Shown: positions 32,635 to 41,882, counted from the stretch's first letter. The stretch is 64,000 bases of DNA from Streptomyces sp. NBC_01244 (GCF_035987325.1 NZ_CP108488.1:8494001-8558000), one strand, 5' to 3'. Made by a program: numbers and translations. The notes: generated from the letters alone by a model not told the origin.

Positions 32635-33003
32635 CTACTCCGGGAAGTCCCCGGCCATCGCGGCGGCGATCCGCAGGTACGGAGCCGCCTCGGCGGCCCG
32701 GCCCTGGCGCTCCAGGGTCCGCCCGAGCATCAGCTGCGCGTAGTCCTCCACGGGCCAGCGGTCCAGGACGCCGCGGAGCTCGTGCTCGGCCTTGGAGAGC
32801 TGCGCGGAGTGGTAGTAGGCGCGGGCCAGCAGCAGCCGCGGAGCCAGCAGCTCGGGGGACTCGGCCGCCACGCCGTGCAGGACGCGGGCGGCGTTCGCGT
32901 ACTCCTTCGCCTCGAAGAAGAGCAGGCCGCGGTCCCAGCGCTCGGCGGCGGTCCCGTGCTCCAGGTAGCCCTGCTGCCCGTCGATCGCGCCCATGACGTC
33001 CAT
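32635..33003 (-). CDS. Small tetratricopeptide-repeat protein
   Basis: 122 residues, about three TPR-like helix pairs (AAERWDRGLLFFEAKEYANAARVLHGVAAESPE, LLLARAYYHSAQLSKAEHELRGVLDRWP, QLMLGRTLERQGRAAEAAPYLRIAAAM). It should be a soluble protein-interaction adaptor; partner unknown. It is divergent from the pirin gene. Confidence 0.82.
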   Translation of the reverse strand: MDVMGAIDGQQGYLEHGTAAERWDRGLLFFEAKEYANAARVLHGVAAESPELLAPRLLLARAYYHSAQLSKAEHELRGVLDRWPVEDYAQLMLGRTLERQGRAAEAAPYLRIAAAMAGDFPE

Positions 33004-33130
33004 CGGATCCCTTCCGTCGTACAGGTGCCGTGCCCTGCTCCGTCCATCGAACCGTCCGGCTGCTCAACACGTGGATCCCTACGCACATTCCCATGACCTC
33101 GGGGGCGGCGCCGGGACTAAGTTGTGCGGT

Positions 33131-34096
33131 ATGAGCAATCTCGATCGCCAGCCCGCTCTCTCCACCTGCGGCGGCCGCGGCTTCGTCGTCGCCGAGCCCG
33201 TACGCGAGCTCCTGAGCCCGCGCACCGTCAAACTCGGCGAGTCCACCGAGGTCCGCCGCCTCCTGCCGAACCTGGGCCGCCGCATGGTCGGCGCCTGGTG
33301 CTTCGTCGACCACTACGGCCCCGACGACATCGCCGACGAGCCCGGCATGGCGGTGGCACCGCACCCCCACTCGGGCCTCCAGACGGTCAGCTGGCTGCAC
33401 GAGGGCGAGGTGCTGCACCGCGACAGCGTCGGCAGCCTGGCGACGATCCGCCCGCGCGAGCTCGGCCTGATGACCTCCGGCCGGGGCATCAGCCACTCCG
33501 AGGAGAGCCCGCGCCCGCACGCCCGCTTCCTGCACGGCGCACAGCTGTGGGTGGCCCTCCCGGACGCGCACCGCGACGTGGACCCACACTTCCAGCACCA
33601 CGCGGACCTCCCGCAGGTCAGCGCCCCGGGCCTGACCGCGACGGTCATCCTGGGCACCCTGGACTCGGCGACCTCGCCCGGAACCGCGTACAGCCCGATC
33701 GTCGGCGCGGACCTGACCCTGGCGGCGGGCACGGAGACCAGGCTCCCGCTGAACCCGGACTTCGAGTACGCGGTCCTGTCGATGTCGGGCGAAGCCCACG
33801 TCGACGGCGTCCCGGTCCTCCCGGGCGCCATGCTCTACCTCGGCTGCGGCCGCACGGACCTCCCGCTGCGCGCGGTCTCGGACGCCGGCCTGATGCTGCT
33901 GGGCGGCGAGCCGTTCGAGGAGGAGATCGTGATGTTCTGGAACTGGATCGGCCGGTCCCAGGAGGATATCGCAGGCTTCCGCGAAGAGTGGATGACCGGC
34001 ACCCGCTACGGCGAGGTCAAGGGCTACGACGGCGCTCCGATTCCTGCTCCGGAACTGCCCCCAACTCGCTTGAAGCCCAGGGGTAGAACGCGCTGA
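33131..34096 (+). CDS. Pirin-family cupin protein
   Basis: 321 residues from ATG 33131; there is no ribosome site, so it may be leaderless. Pirin signature: APHPHSGLQTVSWLHEGEVLHRDSVGS (metal-binding His-x-His), GRGISHSEESP, and a second cupin (LPGAMLYLGCG). Pirins bind Fe and act as quercetinase-like enzymes or transcription cofactors. The C-terminal EEIVMFWNWIGRSQEDI is typical. Function in this strain unknown. Confidence 0.88.
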   Translation: MSNLDRQPALSTCGGRGFVVAEPVRELLSPRTVKLGESTEVRRLLPNLGRRMVGAWCFVDHYGPDDIADEPGMAVAPHPHSGLQTVSWLHEGEVLHRDSVGSLATIRPRELGLMTSGRGISHSEESPRPHARFLHGAQLWVALPDAHRDVDPHFQHHADLPQVSAPGLTATVILGTLDSATSPGTAYSPIVGADLTLAAGTETRLPLNPDFEYAVLSMSGEAHVDGVPVLPGAMLYLGCGRTDLPLRAVSDAGLMLLGGEPFEEEIVMFWNWIGRSQEDIAGFREEWMTGTRYGEVKGYDGAPIPAPELPPTRLKPRGRTR

Positions 34097-34895
34097 ACAG
34101 TGCTGATGTCATCAAGGGTGCGGCCTGCACGGGGCGGCTCGCATCGTTCCGCTTCCAAGGGCCCGGCGGGAGTCGACACGATCTCGGCAGTGGCATTTTG
34201 ATCTTGGCGTCGAGTCTCATGTGGGTCAGGGTGTGGTCAGTTCTAGTCGAACGAATGCTGACTCTACTGACAAGTAGTCAGGTATCTGGAGAGGAAGCTC
34301 GGGCGCGGCTCCCGGCAGGGGAGTCGTCATGCCGAGGCGTCTGGTCCTGGACTCTTCGGCTGCCGCGGACAGTTCCGGGTGAGCTCTCATCCGAGGTTGC
34401 AGCCCGCTGTTGGTCTGTCGCGGAGGCCGGCGCGCGATGTTGTGGATGGTCAACAAAGCGCAGTGTTGCAGCCGCCGCTGTCGCTCGGCAGGGCCCATGC
34501 CTCGGACCTGTCCGGGCGGCGTCCCAACATGGCCAGACTGGTGTCCTCGACTGTCATACCCGCGACCTCTACGCGGACTGGCCGAGCAAGGCCGGGGCGG
34601 TGGTGGGGAACCTGCGCCTGGTGGCGGCCCAGCATCCGCAGGACACCGCGTTGCACGCACTGCTGGGTGACCTGAGCGCCAAGAGCCCCATCTCCTCGAT
34701 GTGGGCCGACCATCGGGTCGGCCGACCCGGCGCGGAGGGGGCCCTGGGCTGGCATTGCCTGACCTCGTGCAACGTCACCGGGCGCTCGGCCGGCAGCGGC
34801 GAGCCCCCGTCCCACATCCCGGATCAGCCGACGGCCGGCCAACGCCGGGCGGCGTCCAGGGGCCGAACGGCCCCCAAACTGGGGGCAACCGGACG
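34097..34895. other. Degenerate intergenic region
   Basis: About 800 nt without an intact gene. Codon-position GC is irregular and several short frames interrupt one another. The only recognisable content is an MmyB-like remnant near 34549-34740. Confidence 0.6.
34549..34740 (+). pseudogene. Remnant of MmyB-type (XRE-family) regulator
   Basis: The translated segment CHTRDLYADWPSKAGAVVGNLR...LGDLSAKSPISSMWADHRVG matches the C-terminal ligand domain of MmyB-like helix-turn-helix regulators (usual wording: RDWYxDWxxxAxxxVxxLRxxAGxxPxDxxLxxLVGELSxxSxxFRxLWxxHDV). The helix-turn-helix half is missing upstream and the frame decays afterwards. Such regulators usually sit divergent from the oxidoreductase or efflux gene they control, which matches the MFS pump at 34896. 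Confidence 0.6.
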
Positions 34896-36422
34896 TCACA
34901 TGTGGACGACGGGGGCGGCGTTCTCGTCCTGGGCCGGGACTCCGCGGCGGTAGAGCAGGGCGCTGATGACGAGGCCGGCGAGGAAGAATCCGGCCGACCA
35001 CCAGTAGGCCGTGGAGTAGCTCTCCAGCGCGGCCTGGGCGGCGATGACCGGGTCCTGGGGGTTCTTGCCGGCCAGGAAATCCGTCGCGGCGCCGGCCGAG
35101 AGCGTGGTGAGGAGTGCGGTGCCGATCGATCCGCCGACCTGCTGCATGGTGTTGACGGTGGCCGAGGCGACGCCCGCGTCCTCCGCGGCGACACCGGAGA
35201 TGGCCAGGCTCATCGCGGGCGCCATCACCAGGCCGAGTCCGAGGCCGACGATGATCAGCGGGGGCATGAGGTGTGAGGCGTAGCCGCTGGTGAGGTCGAG
35301 GGTGGTCATCCAGGCCATACCGGCGGCGGTGAGGCCCATGCCCAGCGGGACGACGGGCTTGGGGCCGATGCGGGGGACGAGCACCGTGGTGGCGAGAGCG
35401 TTGGTGATCATGAGGCCGGCGACCATGGGCAGGAAGGCCAGGCCCGTCTTGACCGGCGTGTAGTCCAGGCTCTGCTGCATGTAGTACGTCAGGAACAGGA
35501 AGACGCCGAACAGCCCCGCGCCGCTGATCAGGACCGAGAGGTAAGAAGCACCGCGGTTGCGGTCGAGCAGGACCCGCAGGGGCAGCAGGGGGTGAGCGGC
35601 CTTGGTCTGCCACCGGGTGAAAGCGGCGAGCAGTACGGCGCCGACGGTGAGCAGGCCCCAGGTGGCGGGCGAGTCCCAGTCGTATGTCTCGGCGTTGGCG
35701 AACCCGTAGACCAGGCAGAAGAGGCCGGCGGAGACCAGGATCGTGCCGGGGATGTCCAGAGTGGCGCTCTTGTCGCGGGCCGTGCGTCGCAGCAGGGCCT
35801 TGCCACCGGCGAAGGCGATGACGGCGAAGAGCAGGTTGACGTACAGCGTCCAGCGCCAGTTGAGGTATTCGGTGAGGATCCCGCCCAGCAGCAGTCCGAT
35901 GGCGCCGCCGGCGCCGGCGATGGCGCCGTAGACGGTGAAGGCCTTGGCGCGTTCCCGGGGGTCGGTGAAGGTGGTGGTGAGCAGGGCCAGCGCGGCAGGG
36001 GCGAGCAAGGCGCCGAACACGCCCTGTCCGGCTCGGGCGGTGACCAGCATCGCGAAGCTGGTGGCCGCCCCGCCCAAGGCGGAGGCGCCGGCGAAGCCGA
36101 CGAGCCCGACCAGGAAGGTGGCCTTGCGGCCGAACAGGTCGGCGATACGTCCGCCGAGCAGCAGGAGGCTGCCGAAGGCGAGCGCATAGGCGGTGATGAC
36201 CCACTGGCGGTTGCCGTCGCTGAAGCCCAGGTCCTGCTGGGCAGAGGGCAGGGCGATGTTCACTATGGTGCCGTCGAGGACGACCATCAGCTGGGCTATG
36301 CCGATGATGCCGAGGACCCACCAGCGGTGGCGTGATGCCTCGTCGGGCCGTTGGCGCGGTGCCTGTTCGGGCCGGGATGGCGGGGTGGCTACGTCTTTGA
36401 CGAGGGTTGGTACGTGGGACAT
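34896..36422 (-). CDS. DHA2 (EmrB/QacA-type) 14-helix MFS efflux pump
   Basis: 508 residues, ~14 predicted helices. Motifs: LDGTIVNIALPSAQQDLGF (motif D1), GGRIADLFGRKATFLVG (motif A), and ALLAPAALALLTTTF (motif C region). Probably a proton-driven multidrug exporter. The expected adjacent regulator is reduced to an MmyB-like remnant, so expression may now be unregulated. Upstream is a short GGAC tandem repeat (about 36439-36460). Confidence 0.9.
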   Translation of the reverse strand: MSHVPTLVKDVATPPSRPEQAPRQRPDEASRHRWWVLGIIGIAQLMVVLDGTIVNIALPSAQQDLGFSDGNRQWVITAYALAFGSLLLLGGRIADLFGRKATFLVGLVGFAGASALGGAATSFAMLVTARAGQGVFGALLAPAALALLTTTFTDPRERAKAFTVYGAIAGAGGAIGLLLGGILTEYLNWRWTLYVNLLFAVIAFAGGKALLRRTARDKSATLDIPGTILVSAGLFCLVYGFANAETYDWDSPATWGLLTVGAVLLAAFTRWQTKAAHPLLPLRVLLDRNRGASYLSVLISGAGLFGVFLFLTYYMQQSLDYTPVKTGLAFLPMVAGLMITNALATTVLVPRIGPKPVVPLGMGLTAAGMAWMTTLDLTSGYASHLMPPLIIVGLGLGLVMAPAMSLAISGVAAEDAGVASATVNTMQQVGGSIGTALLTTLSAGAATDFLAGKNPQDPVIAAQAALESYSTAYWWSAGFFLAGLVISALLYRRGVPAQDENAAPVVHM

Positions 36423-36549
36423 GGGGGGTGTTGCTCCAGGACGGACGGACGGACGGACGGAATGGTGTGGGGAGGGAATCAGGGGACAGCAGCGCGGGAG
36501 GGACGGCTTGCTTCGTAGGCGGGTGGTGCCATCCGATGCAGTGCCTTAC

Positions 36550-37647
36550 TCAGTGCTTGCCGAAGTACATGAGTTCCCACAGGGCCGGTGCGCTCACGCT
36601 GTCGGCGTCCACGCCGTGCGTGAGGTGCTCGACGGTGACCTGGCCGGTGAAGCGCAGGTAGGCCCCGTTGAATCCGGCTAGCTTGGCAAGGACCCGCTTG
36701 GGGCCGTCGAGGGACTCGATCATGCGGTCCTGCACGATGGTGTTCTCGCGTCGGAAGGTGACGCGGAAGCGTTCGCCGCCCTCGGCGGTGGCGTCGTAGT
36801 CGTACACGACGGTGTTCGCGACGGGCTTCCCCGTGACCGGGTCCGGCTGCTCGTCGGACTTGGTGAAGCGCACCAGGTGCCCCTTGTCGGCGACGATCTT
36901 GCCGTTCTTGGCGAGCATGAAGATGGGGATCTCGGCGGAGTCGTACTTCTTGGCGGCGGTGATATACGAAGCGATCACGGTGTAGTCGCCCGCCTCGGCG
37001 CGTGCCCAGTACCAGTGGTGCATGAGGCGGGCCATCTCCGCGTCGCCCCAGTTGTGGTCGTGGTAGCCCGTGCCCGTGCGGGTCTCGGACTTGCCGTCGA
37101 TGGTGAGGGTGGCCTCGACCGTGCCCTGCGGGACGGACGGCAGCCACGCGAAGTACTTCTGCTTCTCCTCACCGAACACGACGTGTCCGGTCTCCGGCCG
37201 CCAGGAGGGCACCTGCCCCGTGAGGGTGATGTCGGCGACCACACCATCGATCTCGGCGTGGATTCGGTAGGTGTGCAGGTCACCGGAGAAGTGGTTGCGG
37301 CCGATCCGGACGTCGCACCGGTCGGTGGCGAAGTCGAAGTCGTCCGGATGTGTCGGCGAGGTCCGTTCGATATGGCTGCCGTCGGGGCGGTCGAGCTCGA
37401 TGGTGACCACGGGCGCCGGCGGCTGGTCGACTCCCTTGCCCACGCGGAAGTCCTTGGCCATGAAGTTGATGACCAGGGTGGAGCCGTCGTCGAGTACGGA
37501 GTCGAAGTACCACCACTCGAAGGTCCCGGGGCCCCCGGGCCGGGAGCGGAAGCCGTCCTCCCAGGGAGCGATCTCGCCCCTGGCGATTCCCAGACGCTGG
37601 TAGTCGGCCGGTCGCTCGGCCATGCGGCAGTCCTCGGTGCGGGACAT
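36550..37647 (-). CDS. AttH/CrtC-like lipocalin-fold protein
   Basis: 365 residues; ATG 37623, eight codons in, has a better-spaced ribosome site and may be the true start. The family signature is clear: FEWWYFDSVLDDGSTLVINFMAKD near residue 45 and GYHDHNWGDAEMARLMHHWYWARA in the second half, as in hydroxyneurosporene dehydratase (CrtC) and AttH proteins. No signal peptide, so it is cytosolic. Related actinomycete proteins act as cyclases or Diels-Alderases. Divergent from a TetR gene. Confidence 0.85.
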   Translation of the reverse strand: MSRTEDCRMAERPADYQRLGIARGEIAPWEDGFRSRPGGPGTFEWWYFDSVLDDGSTLVINFMAKDFRVGKGVDQPPAPVVTIELDRPDGSHIERTSPTHPDDFDFATDRCDVRIGRNHFSGDLHTYRIHAEIDGVVADITLTGQVPSWRPETGHVVFGEEKQKYFAWLPSVPQGTVEATLTIDGKSETRTGTGYHDHNWGDAEMARLMHHWYWARAEAGDYTVIASYITAAKKYDSAEIPIFMLAKNGKIVADKGHLVRFTKSDEQPDPVTGKPVANTVVYDYDATAEGGERFRVTFRRENTIVQDRMIESLDGPKRVLAKLAGFNGAYLRFTGQVTVEHLTHGVDADSVSAPALWELMYFGKH

Positions 37648-37840
37648 CGTCCTCGCCTCACTCTCTCGAATGCATTGCGGTCAGCCCCCTGCCGTAAATA
37701 ATAGACACCTGACAATTAAAAGCAAACGAAGAGGATCGTCGAGTGAGGAACCGAGTGACGAGACGAGCACTCCGCGTGTCGAGGCGGTCCCCCGGGACCG
37801 GGATTCCCGGCCCAGCCGCTCGCGCCCGTACGATGAAGGC

Positions 37841-38479
37841 ATGGTCAACGCCGTGCGCACTCGGGGCCGCCCCCGCAAGGACGAGGCACCCGCCCCCGAG
37901 GACGAGGTACTCCAAGCCGCGCTGCGCGCGTTCGCCACGCACGGTTTCGGTGGAGTGTCGATACGCACCCTCAACCGCGAACTCGGAGTGAGCCACAACC
38001 TGCTCCACCAGCGGTTCGGCTCGAAGGAAGCCGTATGGCGCGCCTCCGTGGACTGGGGTTTCGGCCACCTAGTGGCCGAACTCCTCGGCTCCGACGACGA
38101 ATCAGGCGAGCCAATGGCCCGGCTGCACTCCTTCGTGCGGACCTTCGTCCACTTCTCCGCCCAGCACCCGGAACTCCTGCGGGTGATGAACATCGAGGGT
38201 GTCCAGTCCAGCGACCGGCTCGACTACATCGCCGACACCTTCGTGGAGCCGATCATCGACCTCTTCCTGCCGCTGCGGGATGCCCTGGTCGAACGCGGTG
38301 AGATCAGGCCGGTACCGCCCGAGGTGATCTTCCACATGATCACGTCTGGTGGCGGGTCCATGTTCGCGAGCCGGGGGCTGACCACGCGGCTCTTCACGGA
38401 TGCGCCACTCGCGCCGGAGCGCGCCGGCGAGTACGCCGACACCTTCGCCGACCTCATCATCAACGCCCTTCGCCCCTGA
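37841..38479 (+). CDS. TetR-family regulator
   Basis: 212 residues from ATG 37841. HTH region residues ~8-60 (RPRKDEAPAPEDEVLQAALRAFATHGFGGVSIRTLNRELGVSHNLLHQRFGSKEAVW). The ligand domain includes HPELLRVMNIEGVQSSDRLDYIADTFVEP. It is divergent from the AttH/CrtC-like gene; the intergenic stretch 37690-37730 is unusually AT-rich and probably holds both promoters and the operator, although I could not define a clean dyad. Confidence 0.88.
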   Translation: MVNAVRTRGRPRKDEAPAPEDEVLQAALRAFATHGFGGVSIRTLNRELGVSHNLLHQRFGSKEAVWRASVDWGFGHLVAELLGSDDESGEPMARLHSFVRTFVHFSAQHPELLRVMNIEGVQSSDRLDYIADTFVEPIIDLFLPLRDALVERGEIRPVPPEVIFHMITSGGGSMFASRGLTTRLFTDAPLAPERAGEYADTFADLIINALRP

Positions 38480-38516
38480 AATACGAACGCGACCCGTATC
38501 CGGAAGCCGGACGCTG

Positions 38517-38539
38517 CCTGGCCTCGCCTGCGAGCCAGG
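38517..38539. terminator. Weak hairpin between convergent genes
   Basis: CCTGGC (38517-38522) and GCCAGG (38534-38539) with an 11-nt loop, between TetR (ends 38479) and the DUF3500 gene (ends 38552). Confidence 0.45.
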
Positions 38540-38551
38540 GGCCCGTGGACA

Positions 38552-39730
38552 CTAATGGGCAGCGCGTGCCCGATGCTCGGCGAGGACGTCGAGTCCGAAG
38601 TCCGATACCGGATCCCGCCATACGGAGTGCGCGTGGTTGGCGGCCCGCTGGGTGTTGTCGTACTCGATGAGTACGTTGGGGCCTTGGACCCGGTAGTAGT
38701 GCGGCCGGCCGGCGTCCGTGCTGCCCGCCCAGCTGAAGTGCACCTCGTCGAGCACCGACTCGGTCAGGTAGTGCGCGGCGTACGCATCGGCGAGATCCTC
38801 CGGAGCCCGGCCGGTGTACAGGGCGAGCAGCCGTCGTAGATCCGTGCGCTGGTCGGCACCCATGTCCCGGGCGCTGAGGCCCTTTGGCGGGATGGAGATG
38901 GCCACAGCGGCGTGATCCCTCTCCGTGTACCCGCTGCCGTCCTCCGCGCGCCGATCGATGTCATCGACGACGCCTGCGAGCGTCGGGTCTGCGAACCGTC
39001 CGCGCCACAAGTCCTGCATGTGCATCATGGTGTCGCCGTGGGCGACCATCGGCCTGTTCCCGGACACGATGTCAGAGACTGCTCGTCCATGGAGCAGCGC
39101 TTGCCGCCACTGCCTTGCACCAAGGGACGAGGCCAACTGCCGGGCCGAATGCTCCAGTCCGTGGAGCGGTCGCAACGATGCACCCAGGAGTGTGGTCTCT
39201 GCGGGGTCGGCGCCCACGAAGCACGGCGTCGTCGACACGACTCTGCCCGCGACGATCACGTTGTTCAGGGAAATGTGGTGGCCGCCGAATCGCCATGCCC
39301 AGGTCGGATCTCCGGGTCGGCCGAACAGCCTGAGCCAGTACAGCCCCGGGTCCCGGCCCCGCTGCCGGCCCCAGTTGACCTGCCACCCTTCGACCTGGTC
39401 GAGAATGTTCTCGAGGCCCATCACCATCGCGACCGTGGCGTATCCCGCCTTGGACAGTCCAGACGCCACCAACTGCATCGCGAGGCGTTGCTGGTGCGGC
39501 GTCTGGTTCCGGATGGCCAGTCCGCCGTGGTCGGTCGGGGTGTAGAACCACTTCAGGCGCTCGGCCTCCGCCCCCGGCGTCAGCGGGGAGTCGAACAGCG
39601 CGACGGCCACCTGCTCCGGCGCCAGCGAGCGCAACCACGCTGCTGCCGCCCCGGCCATGGCGGTAGCAGCCGCCTCACGTGCCGGGACCATGGTGGTGGA
39701 CGCCAGTGCCGGTTGGCTTTCAGCCCGCAT
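38552..39730 (-). CDS. DUF3500-family protein
   Basis: 392 residues. The family core is recognisable: ERLKWFYTPTDHGGLAIRNQTPHQQRLAMQLVASGLSKAGYATVAMVMGLENIL, GLYWLRLFGRPGDPTWAWRFGGHHISLNN, and HYYRVQGPNVLIEYDNTQRAANHAHSVWRDP. Many conserved His residues (for example GGHHISLN, DNTQRAANHAHSVWRD) suggest a metal or heme site, but no function is established for the family. The protein is predicted cytosolic with an Ala-rich N terminus. It overlaps the upstream dehydrogenase gene by 11 nt, so the two form an operon. Confidence 0.82.
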   Translation of the reverse strand: MRAESQPALASTTMVPAREAAATAMAGAAAAWLRSLAPEQVAVALFDSPLTPGAEAERLKWFYTPTDHGGLAIRNQTPHQQRLAMQLVASGLSKAGYATVAMVMGLENILDQVEGWQVNWGRQRGRDPGLYWLRLFGRPGDPTWAWRFGGHHISLNNVIVAGRVVSTTPCFVGADPAETTLLGASLRPLHGLEHSARQLASSLGARQWRQALLHGRAVSDIVSGNRPMVAHGDTMMHMQDLWRGRFADPTLAGVVDDIDRRAEDGSGYTERDHAAVAISIPPKGLSARDMGADQRTDLRRLLALYTGRAPEDLADAYAAHYLTESVLDEVHFSWAGSTDAGRPHYYRVQGPNVLIEYDNTQRAANHAHSVWRDPVSDFGLDVLAEHRARAAH

Positions 39731-40823
39731 GGGACTGCTCCGTGTCCTCGGACACGTCCAGCATCACCTTGATGGCGTTTCCCCTGCGCTCCGCGTACGT
39801 GTCAAAGGCTTCCGCGATGTCCTCGAGCCCGAAGTGGTGTGTCACCAGATCAGAGGTGCGGAGCCGTCCGCGGCCCGCCAGGGAAACGGCTCTGGCTACC
39901 GAGCCGGCCCCCTCGCCCCGGACCGTCTCGATGGTGATGCCGTTCATCACGGCGTGATTGAGGTCGGCCAGGACGGGCCGGTCGAAGAACCCCACGAGCA
40001 CGACCTTGCCGGAGCGCTTGGCCATGTGCAGGGCATCGTCGACCGCGGTGGGGGCGCCCGAGCATTCCAGGACGATGTCGGCGCCCTGCCCCCCGGTCGC
40101 GCGTCGGACCGCCTCGACGGCATCACTTTCACGGGAGTTGACCGTCAGGTCGGCGCCGAAGTTTCTGCCGATGTCCAGGCGGTCATCCCGTGTGCCGATC
40201 AGGGCGACCATCTGGGCACCGAGCTCGCGGGCGACTTGCACGCCGATCAGTCCGATGGGGCCGGGGCCGATCACCACGACGCTTGCGCCGACGATCAGCG
40301 ACCCGAGGACATGGAGGGCATGCATGACGGTGCCGGCCGTGGTGAGTACCACCGCCGAGTCGAAGTCGACCGAGTCCGGGAGCCGGTACAGGGTCGACAC
40401 GTGGTTGAGCGCGTACTCCGCGAAGCCTCCGTCGACGGTCATCCCTTGCACCCGATGACCCTTGCGCCTGTCTCCGTAGTTGAGGCAGTCCGTATAGGCC
40501 CCAGCCAGGCAGTTGGCACACCGCATGCAGCCCCGGTGGGCTTCTGTGACCACTCGATCTCCGACCTGGAACTCGTCGACGCCACTCCCGACGGCGGCGA
40601 CCACCCCCGCGTACTCGTGGCCGGGTACGAACGGATCGGTGGCGGGCCCGCCGCCGCCGAAGAACTGGTGGCTGCGAATCTTGAGGTCAGTTCCGCACAG
40701 CGACGCCCGGCGGACGTGCACGAGTACGTCCTCCGCTCCGACTTGGGGGACGGGCAGCCGTCTGGTTCCGATGACTCCCGGTTCGCCGAGCACCGCGGCC
40801 AGCATTGTCTTCGGCAAGGACAT
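39720..40823 (-). CDS. Zinc-type medium-chain alcohol dehydrogenase
   Basis: 367 residues. Catalytic zinc Cys in ASLCGTDLKIRSH, GHEYAGVV (the GHE motif), a structural zinc lobe GCMRCANCLAGAYTDC (four Cys), and a Rossmann motif VVVIGPGPIGLIGVQVA. The type is threonine/sorbitol/butanediol dehydrogenase-like. It should oxidise a secondary alcohol with NAD. It heads an operon with the DUF3500 gene, divergent from the SDR/DapA arm, with a large palindromic operator between them. Confidence 0.9.
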   Translation of the reverse strand: MSLPKTMLAAVLGEPGVIGTRRLPVPQVGAEDVLVHVRRASLCGTDLKIRSHQFFGGGGPATDPFVPGHEYAGVVAAVGSGVDEFQVGDRVVTEAHRGCMRCANCLAGAYTDCLNYGDRRKGHRVQGMTVDGGFAEYALNHVSTLYRLPDSVDFDSAVVLTTAGTVMHALHVLGSLIVGASVVVIGPGPIGLIGVQVARELGAQMVALIGTRDDRLDIGRNFGADLTVNSRESDAVEAVRRATGGQGADIVLECSGAPTAVDDALHMAKRSGKVVLVGFFDRPVLADLNHAVMNGITIETVRGEGAGSVARAVSLAGRGRLRTSDLVTHHFGLEDIAEAFDTYAERRGNAIKVMLDVSEDTEQSHAG

Positions 40824-40904
40824 GATGTGACTCCCTTCGCGCCCCGGTGGGCATCACCGTGAGTCTTGGTGAGCAGGGCAAGTCTGTCCAAGAGGATTCG
40901 TTGC

Positions 40905-40951
40905 CGACTCGTATAGGGAGCGCCTATACGAGTCGCATAGGCGCTCCCTAT
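40905..40951. promoter_or_regulatory. Nested palindromic operator between divergent catabolic arms
   Basis: Two overlapping inverted repeats. First: CGACTCGTATAG (40905-40916) with CTATACGAGTCG (40924-40935), perfect 12-bp arms. Second: ATAGGGAGCGCCTAT (40913-40927) with ATAGGCGCTCCCTAT (40937-40951), perfect 15-bp arms. Each 15-mer itself has the ATAGG-n5-CCTAT symmetry expected of LysR sites, with centres 24 bp apart. Likely the operator for the divergent genes at 40823 and 41064. Confidence 0.75.
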
Positions 40952-41063
40952 GGCTGGTGTGGAAAATCCCTATTGGTCACACGCCGGTCGGTGTGCAAAA
41001 GTCGCCGAATCAGGCATTCACTGAGCGATCGGAGAGTGTGATCGCCATTTGAGGAGCGGCGCC

Positions 41064-41849
41064 ATGGATCTCGGCATTTCCGGAAGGGCTGCGCTCGTGC
41101 TGGGCGGAGGAGGCGGAATCGGCGGTGCGATTGCCCAGATACTCGCCGAGGAGGGGGTCAAGGTAGCCGTCGCGGACATAAATCCCGAGGCGGCCGAGCA
41201 GCGAGTCGCGGCCATCGTCGAGGCAGGGGGACGGGCATTGGGCGTGGAATGGGATCTGAGCGAATTCGACGCAATTGAAGGAAACGTCAGAGTCGTTGAG
41301 GAATCCCTTGGTCCCATCGACATACTCGTGAACAACACAGGCGGGCCTCCACCGTCACCTGTTCTTGGTCAGGATCCCACTGCCTGGCTCAATTATTTCC
41401 AGTCCATGGTCCTCTCGGTCATTGCCATCACCGACAGTGTCGTACCCGGCATGAGGAGCCGGGGCTGGGGGCGCGTCATCACCAGCACCAGCTCCGGCGT
41501 CATCGCGCCCATCCCGAACCTGGGCCTGTCGAACGCCCTTCGCGCCAGTCTCCTCGGCTGGTCCAAGACGCTGGCCCGCGAGGTGGCGGCCGATGGCGTG
41601 ACGTGCAACGTCGTCGTGCCGGGGAGGATCGGAACACAGCGGACCGAGTTTCTCGACCGAGCCAAGTCCGAGCGGGAAGGGAAGCCCGTCGAGCAGGTCT
41701 GGGCGGAGAGCCTCGCGGCCATTCCCGCCGGCCGCTACGGAAAACCCCGCGAGTATGCCGCCGCGGTCGCCTTCCTGGCCGGTGCGCCAGCCTCATATAT
41801 AACCGGCTCGGTGGTACGTGTCGACGGCGGTCTCATTGCGAGCCTTTGA
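41064..41849 (+). CDS. Atypical SDR-family protein lacking the YxxxK pair
   Basis: 261 residues, GAGGAG before ATG 41064. The cofactor region is GGGGGIGGA and NNTGGPPP is present, but where classical SDRs have Tyr-x3-Lys this protein reads LGLSNALRASLLGWSKTLARE, so both catalytic residues are replaced. PGRIGTQRTEF follows. The subfamily with SNxxRxxxxGWxKTLA is widespread, so it may use other residues or be non-reductive. It starts the plus-strand arm with the DapA-like gene 33 nt behind. Confidence 0.85.
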   Translation: MDLGISGRAALVLGGGGGIGGAIAQILAEEGVKVAVADINPEAAEQRVAAIVEAGGRALGVEWDLSEFDAIEGNVRVVEESLGPIDILVNNTGGPPPSPVLGQDPTAWLNYFQSMVLSVIAITDSVVPGMRSRGWGRVITSTSSGVIAPIPNLGLSNALRASLLGWSKTLAREVAADGVTCNVVVPGRIGTQRTEFLDRAKSEREGKPVEQVWAESLAAIPAGRYGKPREYAAAVAFLAGAPASYITGSVVRVDGGLIASL

Positions 41850-41882
41850 TCCACAACATGCTGTAGTAGAGGAGTCCGGACC

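Noticed and set aside
34198..34953. 251-codon plus-strand frame as an intact gene
   Set aside because: Only ~60 residues resemble an MmyB domain; the rest has no domain, start context or clean end, and it runs into the MFS gene. Treated as a remnant.
37690..37730. AT-rich stretch as a foreign insertion or attachment site
   Set aside because: No repeat or integrase is nearby; it is simply the divergent promoter region of the TetR and AttH-like genes.
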